A stretch of 17,602 nt of DNA from an uncultured Lachnospiraceae bacterium (lineage in GTDB: Bacteria > Bacillota > Clostridia > Lachnospirales > Lachnospiraceae), in NCBI GenBank assembly GCA_902797705.1, contig CADBTX010000294.1:1-17602 (forward strand). Direction: 5' to 3'. Made by a program: the position numbers and the translations under genes. Each line of letters begins with the position of its first letter. The stretch's first letter is position 1. Below the pieces are notes generated by a model. That model did not search any database and was not told where the DNA came from. It saw only the letters and a program-made list of their open reading frames with translations. Below, piece after piece: positions 6,964 through 14,286 of the stretch.

Positions 6964-8043
6964 ATGTCATCCAGAAGTGTGATACCCTTCGGACCCCAGC
7001 ATCCGGTGCTTCCCGAGCCCATCCATCTGGATCTGGTTCTGGAGGATGAAAAGGTCGTGGAGGCGGTTCCTTCCATCGGATTTGTTCACAGGGGACTGGA
7101 AAGCCTCGTGACAAAAAAAGATTTCAAGGAGATGGTATATGTTGCGGAGAGGATCTGCGGCATATGTTCCTTCGGCCACGGCTTCGGATACTGCGATGCC
7201 GTTGAGCATATAATGGATCTGCAGGTGACGGAAAGGGCAAATTACCTCCGCACCATCCTCTTTGAGCTTTCGAGGATGCACAGCCACATATTATGGCTGG
7301 GACTTATGGCTGATGCCTTTGGTTTCGAGAGCTTATTTATGGATACCTGGAGGATCAGGGAGAAGGTCCTGGATATGCTGGAGGCAGCAACCGGCGGCAG
7401 AGTCATCTTTTCCATTCTTGATGTGGGGGGCCTGAGACGGGATATTCCCGATGATATGCTGAAGAGCTTCCTTCCGGTTCTGGATGAGATAGAGAAGGAA
7501 CTGGCCATAGACGTCAAGGCTTTCTTAAATGACAGCGCAGTGAAGTCCAGGCTTTGCGGAGTCGGATACTTAAGCGCCGAGCAGGTGGAGAATCTGGGAT
7601 GCTGCGGACCCTTCCTGAGAGGCAGCGGGGTTAAGCGTGATTCCAGAAAGCTGGGATATGCGGCGTATGACGATATAGATTTTGAGATCATAACCAGTGA
7701 AGACGGTGATACATACGGCAGGACCTTTGTCAGGGCCCAGGAGATCCTCCAGAGTGTCCGGATCATAAGACAGGCCATAGAAAAGGTTCCCGCAGGAGAA
7801 GTGATGGTTCCCGTAAAGGGCTTCCCCAAGGGAGAGCATATGACAAGGATAGAGCAGCCCAGAGGCGAGGCCTGCTACTATATCAAGGCCAACGGCACCA
7901 AATTCCTCGAGAGAATGAGGGTCAGAACTCCGACCTTTGCCAATATCCCGGCACTTACTGAGACGCTGCAGGGATGTTCACTTTCGGATGTGCCTATTCT
8001 GGTGGTTGCCATTGACCCCTGTATCAGTTGTACGGAGCGTTGA
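6964..8043 (+). CDS. echE: Ech hydrogenase subunit E, NiFe-site large subunit (NuoD-like)
   Basis: At 359 aa this is the catalytic subunit, reducing protons to H2 or the reverse at a NiFe(CN)2CO centre. Both cysteine pairs are present: RICGICSFGH with Cys65 and Cys68, and DPCISCTER with Cys353 and Cys356. Their presence separates it from complex I NuoD, which lacks them. The reading frame stops right after CTER. Most NiFe large subunits carry a C-terminal peptide cut off after nickel insertion, but some group 4 enzymes such as CooH lack it, and this one does too. No HycI-like protease gene is in the window, which agrees. GGAGGG lies 7 nt before the ATG, which directly follows the echD stop. 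Confidence 0.96.
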   Translation: MSSRSVIPFGPQHPVLPEPIHLDLVLEDEKVVEAVPSIGFVHRGLESLVTKKDFKEMVYVAERICGICSFGHGFGYCDAVEHIMDLQVTERANYLRTILFELSRMHSHILWLGLMADAFGFESLFMDTWRIREKVLDMLEAATGGRVIFSILDVGGLRRDIPDDMLKSFLPVLDEIEKELAIDVKAFLNDSAVKSRLCGVGYLSAEQVENLGCCGPFLRGSGVKRDSRKLGYAAYDDIDFEIITSEDGDTYGRTFVRAQEILQSVRIIRQAIEKVPAGEVMVPVKGFPKGEHMTRIEQPRGEACYYIKANGTKFLERMRVRTPTFANIPALTETLQGCSLSDVPILVVAIDPCISCTER

Positions 8044-8096
8044 TCCTGCTTAAGGGCGGCAAACAGAAAAACATGAAGGAGCGGCATTGATAAATA

Positions 8097-8588
8097 ATGA
8101 ATAATGTGAATTATATCGGCCAGACATTGAAGAATCTTTTTTCGAAGCCTGCCACAGTAAAATATCCCTTTGAGCCCAGAGAATATCCGGAGAGGACAAG
8201 GGGTCATGTTGAAAACGATATGGATGTCTGCATACTCTGCGGACTCTGCCAGATGCGGTGTCCTACAGGGGCTATAACCGTGGATAAGAAGGAGCAGACC
8301 TGGGCTATAAGGCCTTTTTCCTGTATCCAGTGCAGGTCCTGCGTGGACAATTGTCCGAAGAAATCCCTTTCCATGGGACAGCAGTATCAGGAGCCGGGTT
8401 CCGAAAAGATAGAGAAGAAGTTCGATCTTTCGGATAAGCAGAAGGAGGCTCTGGCAGAACAGGCACGTATCGCTGCGGAAAAGGCTGCTGCTGCCAAGGC
8501 CGCCATGGAGGCAAAGAAAAAGGCTGAGGCGGAGGCTGCCGCAAAAGCGGCTGATAAACCCGAGGGTTCGGCGGATGCAGGGGTGTGA
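8097..8588 (+). CDS. echF: Ech hydrogenase subunit F, 2x[4Fe-4S] ferredoxin-like, with Ala/Lys-rich tail
   Basis: This 163-aa protein is the entry point for electrons from ferredoxin. It has two [4Fe-4S] motifs: Cys45, 48, 51 and 55 (CILCGLCQMRCP) and Cys76, 79, 82 and 86 (CIQCRSCVDNCP), as in NuoI/HycF/EchF. After residue 100 comes an extra, highly charged Ala/Lys/Glu-rich stretch to about 152, probably one long helix, then a Gly/Ser/Asp-rich end. The domain itself would be complete near residue 105. The start is constrained because an in-frame TAA lies 6 nt upstream of the ATG. The nearest strong Shine-Dalgarno, AGGAG at 8077-8081, is 15 nt away, unusually far. The gap after echE is 53 nt. 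Confidence 0.93.
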   Translation: MNNVNYIGQTLKNLFSKPATVKYPFEPREYPERTRGHVENDMDVCILCGLCQMRCPTGAITVDKKEQTWAIRPFSCIQCRSCVDNCPKKSLSMGQQYQEPGSEKIEKKFDLSDKQKEALAEQARIAAEKAAAAKAAMEAKKKAEAEAAAKAADKPEGSADAGV

Positions 8589-8594
8589 AAAAAG

Positions 8595-8807
8595 ATGTGC
8601 GTAGCGATCCCCGGAAAAGTCATCGCCATCAAGGGGCGCAGGGCCTCGGTTGACTTCAGCGGAAATATTGTAGAAGCGGATGCGGGGTTTGTGGATATAA
8701 AGCCGGATGACAGAGTTCTGGTCCATGCGGGCTGTATCATCCAGAAACTCTCGGATGAAGATGCAGACTTCATGGAAGAGTTCCTGGAGGAGATAAGCGC
8801 GTTCTAG
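8595..8807 (+). CDS. hypC: Hydrogenase maturation chaperone HypC
   Basis: This 70-aa protein starts MCVAIPGKV, the hallmark of HypC/HybG. Cys2 is the conserved residue that binds the iron precursor and the large-subunit precursor. The rest, including VDFSGN and DDRVLVHAGCII, fits the small beta-barrel fold. HypC works with HypD, where iron receives cyanide and CO, and then delivers Fe(CN)2CO to EchE. It starts 6 nt after the echF stop, and its purine-rich ribosome binding sequence lies in the end of echF, which suggests coupling. Confidence 0.96.
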   Translation: MCVAIPGKVIAIKGRRASVDFSGNIVEADAGFVDIKPDDRVLVHAGCIIQKLSDEDADFMEEFLEEISAF

Positions 8808-8862
8808 AAAGCCTTCTCCCTTCGGGAAAATGTGTCAGTGAAGCTGACGGATGAGGGCGTAA

Positions 8863-9885
8863 TTGACAAATACCGACATTCTTTCATATCTAAAAAACTA
8901 TAACGGTCCGGATGTCCGGCTGATGGAGATCTGCGGTTCACATACCGCTGCGATCGTCAGATCCGGCATCCGGACTGTTTTGTCTGATAAAATAAAGATG
9001 ATCTCCGGTCCGGGCTGCCCGGTATGCGTGACGGTCACCTCATATATAGACAGGCTTATCGAGCTCTCCGAAAACCCGGAGAATGTGATATGTTCATTCG
9101 GGGATCTTCTGAGGGTCCCGGGAAGCCGCGGATGCCTGGAAGAAGCCAAGGCCGGGGGCGGAGACATCAGGATGCTCTATTCTCCCATCGAGATGCTGAA
9201 GCTGGCAAAAGATGATGGTTTACATAACTATATCTTCGCGGCTGTGGGTTTTGAGACCACAGCGCCGGTCTATGCATCCCTTATGGAAAGCGCGATTGAA
9301 AACGGCGTAAATAATATCAGGCTTTTAACTTCATTAAAGACCATGCCTGAAGTGGTTAAGAGGATCGGAGGAAAGATGGACGGCTATCTGCTCCCCGGCC
9401 ACGTCTGTACCGTGACAGGTTACGCTCTTTACGAGCCGATAGCAGCGAAGGCGGGAGTGCCCATGGTGGCGGCGGGCTTTGAAGACAGGAATATCCTTCA
9501 GGCGGTCTTTGCGCTGGTAAAGCTTAAGGGGAGAGGAGTTGTAAGGAATTTCTATCCATCGGTGGTGACAAGGGACGGAAATACAAAAGCGCTGGAGTCC
9601 CTGGACAGGTTCTTTGAAGCCGGAAGCGCTGCCTGGAGAGGGCTCGGCAGCATGGAGGATTCCGGACTGTACCTCCGGAATGAGTATGAGAGATTCGATG
9701 CGGGAAGCCGGGATCTTACGGAGGACCGGGAGAATAGCGGCTGCCACTGCTCAAAGGTTATAACCGGTGAAGAGAGGAGCACGGACTGCCCGCTTTTTGG
9801 CAAAGCCTGCACACCCTCTGATCCAAAGGGCGCCTGCATGGTGTCCAGAGAAGGGGCCTGCTTTAATGAGTTTATCAACAGATAG
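8863..9885 (+). CDS. hypD: Hydrogenase maturation protein HypD
   Basis: At 340 aa this is the HypD scaffold where the Fe(CN)2CO group is assembled. Typical motifs are present: EICGSHTAAI with Cys24, SGPGCPVCVT with Cys52 and Cys55, GFETTAP in the middle, and a C-terminal cysteine-rich part (SGCHCSKVI, DCPLFGKAC, KGACM) that holds the [4Fe-4S] cluster. The start is TTG at 8863, preceded by GAGGG 5 nt upstream. An in-frame TAA immediately before it rules out anything longer. Two short hairpin-capable stretches lie in the 55-nt gap after hypC, including GTCAG/CTGAC, but there is no terminator. Confidence 0.96.
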   Translation: MTNTDILSYLKNYNGPDVRLMEICGSHTAAIVRSGIRTVLSDKIKMISGPGCPVCVTVTSYIDRLIELSENPENVICSFGDLLRVPGSRGCLEEAKAGGGDIRMLYSPIEMLKLAKDDGLHNYIFAAVGFETTAPVYASLMESAIENGVNNIRLLTSLKTMPEVVKRIGGKMDGYLLPGHVCTVTGYALYEPIAAKAGVPMVAAGFEDRNILQAVFALVKLKGRGVVRNFYPSVVTRDGNTKALESLDRFFEAGSAAWRGLGSMEDSGLYLRNEYERFDAGSRDLTEDRENSGCHCSKVITGEERSTDCPLFGKACTPSDPKGACMVSREGACFNEFINR

Positions 9886-9911
9886 AGAATGGCCGGAGGA
9901 AAAGTGTAAAA

Positions 9912-10928
9912 ATGAACATAACCCTATCACACGGAAGCGGTGGGGACGCCACCTCAAAGCTTATCGAGGAAGTATTCCGGAGTGAATTACATAATGAATA
10001 CCTTGACAGGATGGAGGATTCCTCTGTGGTGCCCGGCGGAAAAAGACTGGCCCTCACAACGGATTCCTTTGTGGTGCAGCCCCTTATCTATGATGGCGGG
10101 GATATAGGGAGGCTCTCTGTCTGCGGGACGGTGAACGATCTCCTTATGAGCGGGGCCGGGCCAAAGTATCTTACTGCCGGTTTTGTGCTGGAGGAAGGGC
10201 TTGATACGGAGCTCCTAAAAAGGATCGTTCATTCCATGGCGGAGACCGCGCAGGAAGCCGGGGTAAAGATCGTTGCCGGTGACACAAAGGTTATAGGACA
10301 TAAGGGCGGTAAGGATGACAGCCCGGGACTTATCATAAATACTGCCGGTGTAGGTTTTCTCGATGATGCTCTGAATGTGGGAGCGGCCTTTATCAGGGAA
10401 GGGGATGCCATTATTTTATCCGGAAATATCGGAGACCACCACGCCGCCATTATGAAAGAACGGCTCAGTATCAGGAACGGAAATATAAAAAGCGATAACG
10501 CTCCGTTAAATGAAATGGTGAGGGGACTTTTGGATGGCAAAGTAAAAGTCCACGCCATGAGGGATGTGACAAGGGGCGGCCTCGGAACAGTGCTTAACGA
10601 GTTTTCGAGGGAATCGGGCAGCGACATATATATTATAGAAGAAAAGCTCCCGGTGAGTGACGCTGTGAGGGACTTCTCCGCTCTTCTGGGCCTGGACATA
10701 ATGTATATGGGAAATGAAGGGAAAATGGTATGCGCGGTAGCCGCCGAGGATAAGGAAAGGGCGGTTGACATAATTCGAAGCTCCAGATACGGTGAAGGAG
10801 CAACGATCATTGGATATGCGGAAAAACGGGAGACCGCCGGCAAGGGGAAGCTCATCCTGAAAACCGGCATCGGCGGTGAAAGGATAGTGGGGCCGCTGTA
10901 CGGTGAGGGCCTGCCGAGGATATGCTGA
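9912..10928 (+). CDS. hypE: Hydrogenase maturation protein HypE (thiocarboxamide to thiocyanate)
   Basis: This 338-aa protein belongs to the PurM-like ATP-dependent dehydratases. HypE receives a carbamoyl group from HypF on its C-terminal cysteine, dehydrates it to a thiocyanate and passes cyanide to iron on HypC-HypD. The N-terminal LSHGSGGDATSKLIEEVF is typical, as are DSFVVQPL and VAGDTKV. The protein ends GLPRIC, the required PRIC tail with Cys338. GGAGGA lies about 11 nt before the ATG. HypF, its partner, is not in this window and must be encoded elsewhere if the hydrogenase is active. Confidence 0.97.
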   Translation: MNITLSHGSGGDATSKLIEEVFRSELHNEYLDRMEDSSVVPGGKRLALTTDSFVVQPLIYDGGDIGRLSVCGTVNDLLMSGAGPKYLTAGFVLEEGLDTELLKRIVHSMAETAQEAGVKIVAGDTKVIGHKGGKDDSPGLIINTAGVGFLDDALNVGAAFIREGDAIILSGNIGDHHAAIMKERLSIRNGNIKSDNAPLNEMVRGLLDGKVKVHAMRDVTRGGLGTVLNEFSRESGSDIYIIEEKLPVSDAVRDFSALLGLDIMYMGNEGKMVCAVAAEDKERAVDIIRSSRYGEGATIIGYAEKRETAGKGKLILKTGIGGERIVGPLYGEGLPRIC

Positions 10929-10955
10929 GAACAGAACAAACAGGGAGTACCCGCC

Positions 10956-11849
10956 ATGTGGAAAGCTGATAATTGGAAGGATTACGAAGTAATTGATACA
11001 TCAAAGGGTGAAAAGCTGGAGCGCTGGGGAAAGTATATCCTTGTACGGCCGGACCCCCAGGTGATCTGGAATACACCACGGAAAAATGCCGGATGGAAGA
11101 ATCGGAACGGCCATTACCACAGAAGCGTAAAGGGTGGAGGAAGCTGGGAGTTTTTCGATCTTCCGGAAGAGTGGAGTATCTCCTATCACCTGAATAACGC
11201 ATCAAAAACCTTAAGATTCAATCTGAAGCCCTTCTCCTTTAAGCATACGGGTCTTTTCCCCGAACAGGCGGTAAACTGGGAGTGGATGGCGGAGCGTATA
11301 ACTAAAGCAGAGAGAGAAGATCCGGGAAGAAAGATCAGGGTCCTGAATCTCTTTGCATACACCGGCGGCGCAACAGCGGCATGCTCTGCGGCGGGAGCCC
11401 ATGTGACCCATGTGGATGCGTCCAGGGGAATGGTGAACTGGGCAAAGGAAAACTGCAGTCTGTCAGGTATTCCCACGGAGAGACTCAGGTTTTTCGTGGA
11501 TGACTGTAAAAAGCTGGTGGAGCGTGAGAAACGCCGGGGAAATAAATATGATGGGATACTTATGGATCCGCCTTCCTATGGAAGGGGTCCCAAAGGGGAG
11601 ATCTGGAAGATCGAAGAGAGTATCTATGACTTTATAGAAGAAACAGAGGGACTTTTAAGTGATGATCCCCTTTTCTTCCTTATAAATTCCTATACCACCG
11701 GACTTCAGCCCGCTGTGCTTGATTACATGCTTGGGGCGGTCATAAAGAAAAAAAGAGGCGGGAAAACCTCGGCGGATGAGATAGGGCTGCCGGTTACAGA
11801 AAGCGGGCTTATCCTTCCCTGCGGAGCCAGCGGAAGATGGTTTTTGTGA
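10956..11849 (+). CDS. Class I SAM-dependent methyltransferase (COG1092-like)
   Basis: This encodes 297 aa. The C-terminal two thirds is a Rossmann methyltransferase. NLFAYTGGATAACSAAGA is the SAM-binding motif I, VDASRGMVNWAKEN follows, and MDPPSYGRG is the catalytic-type DPP motif seen in RlmI/RlmK-like RNA methyltransferases. The first about 120 residues, with conserved-looking GGSWEFF and FKHTGLFPEQ, resemble the N-terminal part of short COG1092 proteins. The substrate is unknown; rRNA is likely by family. There is no PUA domain as in RlmI. GGGAG lies 8 nt before the ATG, 27 nt past hypE, so it is probably co-transcribed. A link to hydrogenase maturation is not implied by sequence. Confidence 0.85.
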   Translation: MWKADNWKDYEVIDTSKGEKLERWGKYILVRPDPQVIWNTPRKNAGWKNRNGHYHRSVKGGGSWEFFDLPEEWSISYHLNNASKTLRFNLKPFSFKHTGLFPEQAVNWEWMAERITKAEREDPGRKIRVLNLFAYTGGATAACSAAGAHVTHVDASRGMVNWAKENCSLSGIPTERLRFFVDDCKKLVEREKRRGNKYDGILMDPPSYGRGPKGEIWKIEESIYDFIEETEGLLSDDPLFFLINSYTTGLQPAVLDYMLGAVIKKKRGGKTSADEIGLPVTESGLILPCGASGRWFL

Positions 11850-11895
11850 AAGTTTCCCCGGCTGCTCTTAAAACCGGTATTTTAGAAAATAAAAA

Positions 11896-11944
11896 CCGGA
11901 AATATTACAAATAAAAGTCCGGAATTACAAAAAAATAAAAAAAC
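11896..11944 (+). promoter_or_regulatory. A-rich direct repeats upstream of the S10 promoter, UP-element candidate
   Basis: CCGGAAATATTACAAATAAAA (11896-11916) and a near copy beginning CCGGAATTACAAA (11919-11940) form an imperfect tandem repeat. A-tracts run up to 3 nt before the -35 hexamer. A-rich sequence here is what the RNA polymerase alpha subunit contacts in strong promoters. I see no gene or convincing terminator between 11850 and 11946. Confidence 0.5.
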
Positions 11945-11946
11945 TC

Positions 11947-11975
11947 TTGCATTATCACGGAACTATATGTATAAT
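11947..11975 (+). promoter_or_regulatory. Promoter of the S10 ribosomal protein operon
   Basis: TTGCAT (11947-11952), a 17-nt spacer and a perfect TATAAT (11970-11975). Transcription should begin near 11982. This is among the best promoter matches in the window and fits a highly expressed operon. Confidence 0.88.
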
Positions 11976-11981
11976 AGCGTT

Positions 11982-12230
11982 TGCTGTGACATTGATAGCT
12001 ATGAAGCGTGAAGTTGCGGAAAAACGGGAAAAGCCCGCAGATCCGGTATCTCCGTGGAGCGAATGTCAAGTCTGGATACTGACGGCAAGTCACTGTAACG
12101 TAATAAGTTCCGCGTAAAAATGCGGAGAACAACGGGAATTTGTCCTTTGTGGGTATAGGACACACCCGGAAACGTGTACAGTCACCGCTTGTCGTGCTTG
12201 AGAAGTACGAATAAGGAGGCGACTTTTTTT
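11982..12230 (+). promoter_or_regulatory. Structured 5' leader of the S10 operon
   Basis: About 249 nt lie between the predicted start and the rpsJ ATG. Local hairpins seen directly: GTTCCGC/GCGG-AG-AAC at 12107-12130; CGGG plus TGTCCT pairing with AGGACA plus CCCG at 12133-12168; and an 8-bp TCGTGCTT/AGTACGA-type hairpin at 12192-12210, ending 2 nt before the Shine-Dalgarno AAGGAGG (12213-12219). Longer pairings are possible: GACATT (11988-11993) with AATGTC (12062-12067), and GCTGTGAC (11983-11990) with GTCACCGC (12181-12188) with one mismatch. No T-run terminator is present, so any control would act on translation or RNA stability. Autoregulation by a ribosomal protein, as by L4 in E. coli, is an inference. 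Confidence 0.65.
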
Positions 12231-12548
12231 ATGCAAAACCAGGTAATGAGAATCATATTAAAGGCCTATGATCATCAGCTGATCGACGCATCGGCAAAGA
12301 AGATCATTGAGACAGTCAGAAAGAACGGCTCAGAGGTCAGCGGACCCGTACCCCTTCCCACAAAGAAGGAAGTAGTTACGATCCTTCGTGCAGTACATAA
12401 GTACAAGGATTCCAGAGAGCAGTTCGAGCAGAGGACTCATAAAAGGCTTATCGACATCATCCAGCCCACACAGAAGACTGTCGATGTGCTTTCAAGGCTT
12501 GAGATGCCCGCAGGTGTCTATATCGACATCAAAATGAAACAGAAATAA
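12231..12548 (+). CDS. rpsJ: 30S ribosomal protein S10
   Basis: This encodes 105 aa, the usual S10 length. [11 protein letters not shown] near the start and [21 protein letters not shown] near the end are S10 signatures. S10 is part of the 30S head and, with NusB, takes part in antitermination. The open frame extends upstream to an ATG at 12174, but I choose 12231 because AAGGAGG lies 11 nt before it, S10 proteins begin close to this point, and the extra 19 residues would be encoded by the leader hairpin. It is the first gene of the operon. Confidence 0.96.
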   Translation: MQNQVMRIILKAYDHQLIDASAKKIIETVRKNGSEVSGPVPLPTKKEVVTILRAVHKYKDSREQFEQRTHKRLIDIIQPTQKTVDVLSRLEMPAGVYIDIKMKQK

Positions 12549-12633
12549 GAAGGCTGTATGAATGTTCCGGAAAGCATGTTAAACGGGCAGTGCAGAAGCG
12601 GGATATTCCAATGCAGAACAGAAAGGTGAAGAA

Positions 12634-13317
12634 ATGACTAAGGCTATTTTAGCGAGGAAGATCGGCATGACCCAGATCTTCGACGAGAACGGCGTGGTTA
12701 CTCCGGTAACCGTACTGGAAGCCGGTCCCTGCACCGTAACCCAGGTCAAGACCGTTGAGAACGACGGCTACAATGCGGTACAGGTAGGGTTTGGAGAGAT
12801 CAAGGACAAGGTTATCGAGAAGGATGCCGGCGGACACAAGAAGATCGCCCATCCCCACGGAACCACAAAGGCAATGGCAGGCCACTTCAAGAAGGCCGGC
12901 ACCGAGAGCAGGAAATTCGTTCGGGAGTTCAGATTTGACAATGCTTCCGAGTATCAGCTCGCTCAGGAGATAAAGGCCGACATCTTTGCGGCGGGAGATT
13001 TCGTTGATGCTACCGCTATCAGCAAAGGTAAGGGCTTCCAGGGCACCATCAAGAGACTGGGACAGCACAGAGGACCCATGAAGCACGGTTCCAAGTTCCA
13101 CCGTCATCAGGGATCAAACGGCGCATGTTCAAGCCCCAGCCGCGTGTTCAAGGGCAAGGGAATGCCCGGACACATGGGATCAAAGAAGATCACAGTACAG
13201 AATCTTGAGATCGTACGTGTAGATGCCGAGAAGAATCTGCTCCTTGTAAAGGGCGCAGTTCCCGGAGCAAAGAAGGCCCTTGTAACAATAAAAGAGACAG
13301 TCAAGGGAAATAAATAA
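12634..13317 (+). CDS. rplC: 50S ribosomal protein L3
   Basis: This 227-aa protein begins [15 protein letters not shown] and contains [11 protein letters not shown] and [12 protein letters not shown], the standard L3 core and the loop that reaches toward the peptidyl transferase centre. L3 initiates 50S assembly. It is longer than the roughly 209 aa of Bacillus L3. The extra residues lie around 64-80 in a Gly/His/Lys-rich segment ([14 protein letters not shown]) before the REFRF strand. AAAGGTG precedes the ATG. An 85-nt gap separates it from rpsJ, the largest gap between ribosomal genes here. Confidence 0.97.
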   Translation: MTKAILARKIGMTQIFDENGVVTPVTVLEAGPCTVTQVKTVENDGYNAVQVGFGEIKDKVIEKDAGGHKKIAHPHGTTKAMAGHFKKAGTESRKFVREFRFDNASEYQLAQEIKADIFAAGDFVDATAISKGKGFQGTIKRLGQHRGPMKHGSKFHRHQGSNGACSSPSRVFKGKGMPGHMGSKKITVQNLEIVRVDAEKNLLLVKGAVPGAKKALVTIKETVKGNK

Positions 13318-13343
13318 TCTTAAGGAAAGGAGGAAAAGAGAAA

Positions 13344-13964
13344 ATGGCTAGTGTATCTGTTTACAACATGGAAGGCAAGGAAGTCGGAAATATCGAACTT
13401 TCTGATGAAGTCTTCGGTGTAGAGATAAATGAGAACCTTGTTCACCAGGCAGTGTTAAAGCAGCTCGCTGATAACCGTCAGGGAACACAGAAGGCAAAGA
13501 CACGTTCCGAAGTATCCGGCGGCGGCAGAAAGCCCTGGAGACAGAAGGGAACAGGTCATGCCCGTCAGGGTTCAACAAGATCGCCCCAGTGGACACACGG
13601 CGGCATGGTATTCGCTCCCGTTCCGAGAGATTATTCCATAAAGATGAATAAGAAGGAAAAGAGGTACGCATTAAAGAGCGCACTCACCAGCAGGGTTCAG
13701 GAGGAGAAGTTCATTGTTCTCGACGAATTAAAGCTGGATGGGATCAAGACAAAGAAGTTTGCGGAGGTGCTGAACGCCCTTAAGGTCAATAAGGCCATCG
13801 TCATTCTTGACAGCATGGACCAGAATGCGATCCTCTCTGCAAGGAACATTCCCGATGTCATCACGGCTCAGGTCAACACCATCAATACCTATGACATCAT
13901 GAAATACAACACTGTCATCACCACGAAGGCAGCTGTTCAGAAGCTTGAGGAGGTATACGCATAA
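13344..13964 (+). CDS. rplD: 50S ribosomal protein L4
   Basis: This encodes 206 aa. The long internal loop with [18 protein letters not shown] and [15 protein letters not shown] (about residues 53-90) is the L4 extension that lines the peptide exit tunnel. The C-terminal part carries [19 protein letters not shown]4 is a primary 23S rRNA binder and, in E. coli, the autogenous repressor of the S10 operon; whether that holds here is unknown. AAAGGAGG lies 10 nt before the ATG. Its TAA shares one base with the rplW ATG. Confidence 0.97.
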   Translation: MASVSVYNMEGKEVGNIELSDEVFGVEINENLVHQAVLKQLADNRQGTQKAKTRSEVSGGGRKPWRQKGTGHARQGSTRSPQWTHGGMVFAPVPRDYSIKMNKKEKRYALKSALTSRVQEEKFIVLDELKLDGIKTKKFAEVLNALKVNKAIVILDSMDQNAILSARNIPDVITAQVNTINTYDIMKYNTVITTKAAVQKLEEVYA

Positions 13965-14263
13965 TGGCAGACATTAAATACTATGACGTTATACTGAAGC
14001 CTGTGGTGACTGAGAAGTCCATGACCGGACAGGCGGAAAAGAAGTACACCTTCCTTGTTAACCCCGAGTCGAACAAGTCACAGATAGCTGAGGCTGTTGA
14101 GAAGATGTTTGACGGAGCAAAGGTTAAAAAGGTTAACACCCTGAATATCCAGGGAAAGAAGAAGAGGAGAGGCCTGGTAGTCGGAAAGACAGCAAAGAAG
14201 AAGAAGGCCATCGTAACACTCACCGATGATTCAAAGGACATTGAGATATTCAGCGGACTTTGA
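13964..14263 (+). CDS. rplW: 50S ribosomal protein L23
   Basis: At 99 aa this has the L23 hallmarks [37 protein letters not shown] and [16 protein letters not shown]23 sits beside the tunnel exit and docks trigger factor and the signal recognition particle. It overlaps the rplD stop by 1 nt, which implies coupled translation. Length is normal. Confidence 0.97.
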   Translation: MADIKYYDVILKPVVTEKSMTGQAEKKYTFLVNPESNKSQIAEAVEKMFDGAKVKKVNTLNIQGKKKRRGLVVGKTAKKKKAIVTLTDDSKDIEIFSGL

Positions 14264-14286
14264 TCAGATGAAAAAGGAGAAAGATT

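Noticed and set aside
3284..8588. Respiratory complex I (nuo) fragment
   Set aside because: The large subunit carries both NiFe-binding cysteine pairs, there is no NuoEFG module, and hypCDE follow directly. This is Ech hydrogenase.
7878..8726. A 282-codon minus-strand open frame across echE, echF and hypC
   Set aside because: It is a shadow of three well-supported plus-strand genes with ferredoxin and HypC motifs.
8808..8862. Terminator between hypC and hypD
   Set aside because: Only 4-5 bp stems (around 8815-8827 and GTCAG/CTGAC) without T tracts; the operon should continue through.
11872..11899. Terminator made of CCGG...CCGG with ATTTT/AAAAT
   Set aside because: The loop and stem are AT-rich and irregular and no T run follows on the plus strand.
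12174..12230. A longer N-terminus for S10 starting at 12174
   Set aside because: The extra residues do not resemble S10, the region forms the leader hairpin, and AAGGAGG points to the ATG at 12231.
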